Assembly (NCBI RefSeq): GCF_021049245.1
Contig: NZ_CP088020.1
Coordinates: forward strand, 812,001-876,000
Direction of reading: 5' to 3'
Origin: Radiobacillus kanasensis
Lineage (GTDB): Bacteria > Bacillota > Bacilli > Bacillales > Amphibacillaceae
Length of the DNA: 64,000 bases
Position numbers and translations under genes: made by a program. Positions 59,835 to 64,000 of the stretch are shown here, in pieces. The stretch's first letter is position 1. Each line of letters opens with the position of its first letter. Under the pieces are notes generated by a model that saw only the letters and a list, made by a program, of their open reading frames with translations, was not told the origin of the DNA and did not search any database.

Positions 59835-60089
59835 ATGGACTCATAAATGATGGAAAGCAATGGATTGATATGCTAATCGACCGAAATAAAACTTCACATA
59901 TTTATGAAGAGGCAGAAGCAAGATTAATTTATGAAAAAATCACTAAAACCTATAATAAATTGCTGTTAGATCTTTCTGAAGTAATGGGTGAAAAGATAGG
60001 GAATATAGTTAAAACGGAATAGCTAAACGTGTACCCATAGCTTATTTTCTAAATATGATGACAGGCGAGATAAAAAGATTGGTTAACAA

Positions 60090-60115
60090 AGCCCCTTTGG
60101 CAGGGGGGACTTTTT
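60090..60115. terminator. Short hairpin between hepT remnant and dinB-like gene
   Basis: GCCCCT and AGGGGG form a short GC stem with ACTTTTT after it on the plus strand and A-rich sequence on the other side. It separates converging genes. Confidence 0.5.
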
Positions 60116-60633
60116 CATACATTTCGAGACAACATTTTTCTAATCATTCTTATCTGACCTCTATGATTAATTTCGTCTTCAAATACGTGAAACCAGATGA
60201 AATAGTTATTAGATGGGTGGTTATCCCATAGCCTATTCTCGTACAACCAATCGTCATTTAGATTAGCAAATTTTTGCAAGGTTCTACTTCTAACTTCTTC
60301 AAGTTTGGAAATATAAAACTCTAGTGAATATCCTTTTATGTCTTCTCTGCCTTTTTCTCCAAGACTATACGGTGCACCCCACTCCGCCATCTCTTGCTCA
60401 TTCGGACTCCTGCCATCAAAAATTTCTATTTGGAACCCTTTTTCAACGGCCGCCATATGGTATAAAAGTGCTCCGATGCTATTTCCGTCCTTACTTGGTA
60501 AAAAATCTAATTCGTAAGTCGTTAAATCTCTGACAGCTTCTAAAGTTGTTTTCCTTACATAATTCATTTGAGAGACAAGATGACCTATTTGGGGAGTAAA
60601 ACCTTCTATTTTATCTATCTTTAATTCCTTCAT
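60115..60633 (-). CDS. DinB/DUF664 family protein
   Basis: This 172-residue four-helix-bundle protein of the DinB (YfiT-like) superfamily has the metal-site histidines in IGALLYHMAAVEKGF near residue 58 and IWFHVFEDEINHRGQIRMI at the C-terminus (His-x-x-x-x-x-x-x-His region). Such proteins are thiol-dependent transferases (bacillithiol-S-transferase type) or damage-inducible proteins. The role here is unknown. RBS is GAGGTG upstream of ATG 60633. It converges with the disrupted hepT locus. Confidence 0.83.
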   Translation of the reverse strand: MKELKIDKIEGFTPQIGHLVSQMNYVRKTTLEAVRDLTTYELDFLPSKDGNSIGALLYHMAAVEKGFQIEIFDGRSPNEQEMAEWGAPYSLGEKGREDIKGYSLEFYISKLEEVRSRTLQKFANLNDDWLYENRLWDNHPSNNYFIWFHVFEDEINHRGQIRMIRKMLSRNV

Positions 60634-60982
60634 AAACTACACCTCATTCCAACAATCTTATATATATTTTAGCACTCATTACTATTCCTTCGAAGGATTA
60701 ATATGAACCGAATCATTAACCATTATTTAGTAGTGGTCTTTTCTCCTATCACTTGGACTTATTTTCCATGCACAATCCTTCTTTAGACTTATGTCATATA
60801 ACAGTTCTTTGTCATGAATAGAGATTTGTAATATACAGATAATCTTTATTTCAAGTTTTTAATAAAGTTTAAAATTATATAGCATTGTCGTTACAAAAAC
60901 TGCTACTTTCTGTCGATTGTTATCAATCTATGAAACTGGATAATAGGATATAGGGGAGAAACAGCACAAGGAGGAATTCATC
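60634..60982. other. Intergenic stretch, promoter region only
   Basis: 349 bp between divergent dinB-like and CAP-domain genes. AT-rich with no ORF, repeat or structured RNA that I can support. AAGGAGG (60969-60975) is the ribosome binding site of the gene at 60983. Confidence 0.5.
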
Positions 60983-61714
60983 ATGGATAGATTTAGAAAA
61001 GGTATGGTAGCAGTGTTCGCCGTACTACTTACATTTTTCCTAGCTACTAATCCAGTAGCGGCGAGTAACCAGGACACGAAAGAAGTTTCTAATGACTCTG
61101 ATCAACTAAATATCGATCAATTATTTAGCTGGTTTGAAGTTTTTGATTTTGAGAAGTTGCTAGAGTGGTATCGTGCAGAACAACAAGGGCAAACAGAACA
61201 ACAATCTGAAGAAACTCCCCAGGAAGAAACAAAAGTAGAAGAACCAACAGAAGAAAATACATCTGGTCAGGAAGAATCAACTAGTGTAAAAGAAGGCCAA
61301 ACCGAAGAAGAGAAGCCTGCTTCATCAGAAGTTCATGCATTTGAACAAGAAGTGGTGGAGTTAACGAACAAAGAAAGAAAAAACCAAGGATTGAAACCCC
61401 TTGAGCTTTCCGAGGAAGTAAGTAAGGTAGCTCGTGCAAAATCACAAGACATGGTTGATAAAAACTACTTTAGCCACCAGTCTCCAACCTATGGTTCACC
61501 ATTTAATATGATGAATGAGTTTGAAATAAACTATCGTACAGCAGGTGAAAATATTGCAAAGGGACAACGTACTCCAGCGGAAGTAGTCAAAGCTTGGATG
61601 AATAGTGCAGGTCACCGTGCAAACATTTTAAATGCAGAATTCACTCACATCGGTGTAGGCTTCGTCGAGGCCAATGGAACTACTTACTGGACACAGATGT
61701 TTATTGGACAATAA
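60983..61714 (+). CDS. Secreted CAP-domain protein (YkwD-like)
   Basis: This 243-residue protein has a signal peptide (MVAVFAVLLTFFLATNPVAA). A Gln/Glu/Thr-rich low-complexity linker spans about residues 65-115. A C-terminal CAP (SCP/PR1) domain follows: FEQEVVELTNKERKNQGLKP, NYFSHQSPTYGSPFNMM, AGENIAKGQRTPAEVVKAWM and NSAGHRANILNAEFTHIGVG. The CAP tetrad His/Glu residues are visible in FSHQSP, GENIA and GHRANIL. Bacillus YkwD-type CAP proteins are extracellular or spore-associated. No catalytic role is proven. A terminator follows. Confidence 0.9.
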   Translation: MDRFRKGMVAVFAVLLTFFLATNPVAASNQDTKEVSNDSDQLNIDQLFSWFEVFDFEKLLEWYRAEQQGQTEQQSEETPQEETKVEEPTEENTSGQEESTSVKEGQTEEEKPASSEVHAFEQEVVELTNKERKNQGLKPLELSEEVSKVARAKSQDMVDKNYFSHQSPTYGSPFNMMNEFEINYRTAGENIAKGQRTPAEVVKAWMNSAGHRANILNAEFTHIGVGFVEANGTTYWTQMFIGQ

Positions 61715-61727
61715 AGGAATGGCAAAA

Positions 61728-61769
61728 AACCTATTTCTCAGTGGAAAACCTTGAGAAATAGGTTTTTTT
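61728..61769. terminator. Terminator after the CAP-domain gene
   Basis: AACCTATTTCTCA (61728-61740) pairs with TTGAGAAATAGGTT (61751-61764), followed by TTTTTT. An A-run upstream could also serve the converging gene at 61846. Confidence 0.85.
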
Positions 61770-61845
61770 GATTTAAGATATTCGATTGTTTTTAACTAAT
61801 TTACACAAGAAATCCCCTTCAAAATCTATATTTAGTGGGAGTAGT

Positions 61846-63135
61846 TCACTTATTTATTGCCTTATAAACAGTATCGGCAATCTCTCTAGCCAAACCACCG
61901 GTACTAGGATATGATCCACTTGCTAAAGGCCCATTATGTTGTTTATTCGTGAGTACAATGATTTGAAGATCATAGGCAGGATCTAATACGATTTGTGTGC
62001 CTGTGAATCCAGTATGGCCAAAGGCTCGATCAGAATGGTAATCTCCCATGTACCAGGATTTATTTTTCTCCCAACCATATCCTTGACCGAATCGTTGAGG
62101 AGAAGTAAAGGTGTCGATGGTTTCCTTATCGTATAGGGTTACTTTTCCATAGTTTCCGTTATTAAGCATTGTTTGACCCAAGATTGCTAAATCCTTAGCA
62201 GTAGAAAATAAACCAGCATGGCCTGCTACACCGTTATTTGCGTAAAAGCTATTCCCATCGTTCACTTCACCAACAAGCGTGTAGTCACGCCATCTTGTAA
62301 AGTCGTCTGCATCCGCATCCACGTAATACCCAAAGTTTGGATCATCAATCATCTTGTACTCGTAAGCGTTTCCCCATGATGTAGCTGCGATGCGCTTATT
62401 CGTTTTATTCGAGGCATTAAACATGGTATCTTTCATTTTCAGAGGATCATAGATGGCATCTTCTAAGTATTCATCTAACCTCTGATTGGTAACAGCTTCG
62501 ATGATAAATCCTAATGTCATAAAGCTAAAATCACTGTAACGCCTATCTGTCCCAGTTTCATATTCTAATGGCAATTGATTAATATAATGTAGCACTTCTT
62601 CAGGTTTGTCTGCATACAAGTAGGTTGGTTCCCAAGGAGTTAAGCCAGAAGTATGGGTAAGTAAATCAGCTATGGTTACATTTTCTTTTCCCATCTGTCC
62701 AAACTCGGGAAGGTACTTTACGACTTTATCCTCTATAGAAATTGCTCCTTCCGAAACTAACTTCATGATGCCTTGTGTCGTTCCCATAACTTTTGTAATA
62801 GATGCCAAGTCAAATATGGTGTGCTTGGTCATCTTTTTAGGATTATGGATTAATTGTCCCATATCATATTTATAGGCGTATCCATACGCAGATTCTTTAA
62901 TAATTTTATTGTCTTTTGCGACTAATACTACAGCACCAGGAGTTATTCCTTCTTTTAGTGCTTGTGTAACAATTTTATCAATTTCTTTTAATTCAGACTT
63001 GTCTACGCCGACCGACTGTGGTGATCCATGTGTTAATTTTTTTGATTGTTGCTGAGCCTGTACGGATTGGATTGGAATACTTATTATGGAGAAAATAGTA
63101 ATCAGACAGAGCAATAACCATCTTTTTTTATTCAT
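61846..63135 (-). CDS. Secreted class C beta-lactamase-fold serine hydrolase
   Basis: This 429-residue secreted enzyme has a signal peptide (WLLLCLITIFSIISIPIQSV). The class C beta-lactamase/PBP domain shows the nucleophile motif LASITKVMG (Ser112-x-x-Lys115), the second motif region DRRYSDFSFMTLG, and the third motif GHTGFTG. GVAGHAGLFSTAKDLAILG and PLKMKDTMFNAS are shared with the paralogue at 37772. It lacks that paralogue's C-terminal beta domain. CAGGGGGTAGG is the ribosome binding site. Likely a peptidoglycan or D-amino-acid ester/amide hydrolase; substrate unknown. Confidence 0.9.
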   Translation of the reverse strand: MNKKRWLLLCLITIFSIISIPIQSVQAQQQSKKLTHGSPQSVGVDKSELKEIDKIVTQALKEGITPGAVVLVAKDNKIIKESAYGYAYKYDMGQLIHNPKKMTKHTIFDLASITKVMGTTQGIMKLVSEGAISIEDKVVKYLPEFGQMGKENVTIADLLTHTSGLTPWEPTYLYADKPEEVLHYINQLPLEYETGTDRRYSDFSFMTLGFIIEAVTNQRLDEYLEDAIYDPLKMKDTMFNASNKTNKRIAATSWGNAYEYKMIDDPNFGYYVDADADDFTRWRDYTLVGEVNDGNSFYANNGVAGHAGLFSTAKDLAILGQTMLNNGNYGKVTLYDKETIDTFTSPQRFGQGYGWEKNKSWYMGDYHSDRAFGHTGFTGTQIVLDPAYDLQIIVLTNKQHNGPLASGSYPSTGGLAREIADTVYKAINK

Positions 63136-63291
63136 AAAACCTACCCCCTGTATAATATTAATGTCATTCTATGATTGCTAGACAAATACAATGATAGTGA
63201 AGTAAAAGATACTACTTACGGTCTATACAAAAGTGATTTCATAAATTGGAGTTCATTATGGTATTAAGTAGATGTTTTGAGTTTCTTGTTG

Positions 63292-63671
63292 CTTAGGAAA
63301 TTACAAAATTTGCTATGTGTGGATAACATGTAGCAGCTAGCTACATCCAGCTCCAGCGCCCAGCGACTAGCGAGACTACCCTCACCTTCGTACGATAACT
63401 ATTTGACGTAGGTCAAATATCCTAACCTCTCGAGGAAGGAAGGCCAGCTAAACCCGGGCTCCTGAGCCCGACGTTGGCATACCCCTTTGAAGGGACATGT
63501 TTCCTTTATCTCCTACGTAAGAATGTTCGATTTAAACCGCCGCTCCTGAGCGGCAAGTCGAACCACCTGGCAGGCCAGGCGCAGTCCGTACGTGGCCCCG
63601 AAAAGGGTTCTGCAGACGTTGTCCGCAAAGGACGGTCTTAGTCTGTAATCCTTAAACCCGAGCTTTTGTTC
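63292..63671. repeat. Intergenic modular repeat, long copy with inserted segments
   Basis: It shares with 50334-50534 the blocks CTTAGGAAATTACAAAATT, GTGTGGATAACATGTAGCA, CCAGCTCCAGCGC, CAGCGACTAGCGAGACT, CTTCGTACGATAA, GTTTCCTTTATCTCCTACG, CAGTCCGTACG and GCTTTTGTTC, in that order. Between them are extra hairpin-forming segments, for example around CGGGCTCCTGAGCCCG (63455-63470) and CCGCTCCTGAGCGG (63540-63553). It is markedly GC-richer than flanking DNA and encodes no supported protein. Confidence 0.88.
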
Positions 63672-63742
63672 TTGCTTTCAATAATGTAAACGCTTATACT
63701 TATAATATACAAAATTTAGTATATTGATTTGAGGTAGTGAAT

Positions 63743-64000
63743 ATGTGGGAAAAGTTTTATTCAAAAAATGGCCTAACAGCCAAATATATTGCAAAGGAAT
63801 TATTAGATGTTGAGGTAGGGGAGAAGATTCCTAGAGTAACAGATTATAGTGAGAAATTGTCCATTGGAAGAGGAACGGTGCAAATTGCACTTGAATTGCT
63901 GGAAGAACTAAAAGCGATTCGATTAGAGGCAAGGGGACATCTGGGTACCTTTTTAATGGATAAAGATATTGAGCTACTTCAGGAAATAGCAGGTATTTCC
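63743..64000 (+). CDS. yhfZ: YhfZ-like GntR-type regulator, N-terminal part (runs off the window)
   Basis: The visible 86 codons encode a winged-helix DNA-binding domain: SKNGLTAKYIAKELLDVEVG, EKIPRVTDYSEKLSIGRGTV (recognition helix) and IALELLEELKAIRLEARGHL with the wing GTFLM. This pattern matches YhfZ-type regulators, whose C-terminal domain resembles a periplasmic-binding/LysR-type sensor. GAGGTAG precedes ATG 63743. The C-terminal domain and the regulated genes lie outside the window. Confidence 0.8.
   Translation, partial: MWEKFYSKNGLTAKYIAKELLDVEVGEKIPRVTDYSEKLSIGRGTVQIALELLEELKAIRLEARGHLGTFLMDKDIELLQEIAGIS

Larger units (their letters stand above)
58214..60022 (+). pseudogene. hepT: hepT toxin gene interrupted by a TnpB element
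   Basis: The 5' part (ATG 58214) encodes MNKERLYERLEDYKKASSRL through IRSPRGAIREAFSYGL. The 3' part after the insertion resumes in the same frame at 59843 with INDGKQWIDMLIDRNKTSHI and YEEAEARLIYEKI, ending at TAG 60022. Joining the two gives about 138 residues, the normal HepT length, with the R-x4-H-x-Y motif (RNKTSHIY) in the 3' part. The insertion at 58443-59834 therefore removes the active site from the toxin and is precise enough to restore the gene on excision. Confidence 0.93.

Noticed and set aside
57904..60022. Toxin-antitoxin pair with a separate small toxin of 85 residues
   Set aside because: The 85-residue frame at 58214 is only the 5' half of hepT; its last residues come from the inserted element.
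1..64000. CRISPR array, tRNA, rRNA or prophage
   Set aside because: No regularly spaced repeats, no cloverleaf-type sequence ending in CCA, no rRNA-like conserved blocks and no cluster of phage structural genes were seen on reading both strands.

Overview
The window is AT-rich Gram-positive DNA. It carries S-box (SAM-I) riboswitches, a spore-cortex-type LysM/GH18 hydrolase, a lipoteichoic acid synthase, lipoproteins with Bacillus-type lipoboxes, strong AGGAGG-type ribosome binding sites and frequent TTG/GTG starts. This points to a spore-forming Bacillaceae chromosome. I saw no rRNA, tRNA, CRISPR array or prophage. The species cannot be named from the sequence.

Layout. 0-2 kb: decayed gene remnants and a class I c-di-GMP riboswitch ahead of a small DUF4282 membrane protein. 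2-6.8 kb: an operon of a glutamate-synthase-like flavoprotein, a ThDP enzyme of the acetolactate synthase family and an aldehyde dehydrogenase. 7-9.3 kb: an unrecognised membrane protein and a HAD phosphatase. 9.7-16 kb: a sulfur block with two divergent SAM riboswitches. One drives an SfnB/DszC-like flavoprotein; the other drives a DszA/NtaA-like monooxygenase, MetN-MetI-MetQ and an FMN reductase. 16-26.6 kb: envelope and spore functions (LTA synthase, MGDG-synthase-type glycosyltransferase, YcdB-like protein, SpoIID-like protein, SleL/YaaH) and two MFS carriers. 26.7-29.6 kb: a HepT/MntA toxin-antitoxin locus with a nonsense-mutated antitoxin, then a third SAM riboswitch over a cyclase and a MetE-like methyltransferase. 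30-35 kb: an IS110 element, a MarR-GNAT pair under a perfect 40-bp operator, a RelE/ParE module, DegV and a truncated uracil-DNA glycosylase. 35-42 kb: an eight-LysM protein, a class C serine hydrolase, and a GbsR / cysteine hydrolase / betaine-type binding protein operon. 42-48.5 kb: TetR with a divergent MMPL exporter and heptad-repeat partner, and a PadR operon encoding two proteins built from one 2-TM repeat. 48.8-57.7 kb: APH-like kinase, BioD, a cyclo-ligase homologue, and a two-component system next to a three-gene ABC exporter. 57.9-60 kb: a second MntA/HepT locus whose hepT is split by a TnpB-only IS200/IS605-type element. 60-64 kb: DinB, a CAP-domain protein, a second class C hydrolase, and the start of a YhfZ-like regulator.

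The strongest functional theme is SAM-riboswitch control of sulfur acquisition: three transcription units within 20 kb. Each has a consensus promoter at 17-bp spacing, an aptamer and a terminator. The second theme is genome erosion. The two MntA/HepT loci have lost opposite partners, the UDG is truncated, remnants lie at the left edge, and a modular GC-richer intergenic repeat occurs at 50.3 and 63.3 kb.
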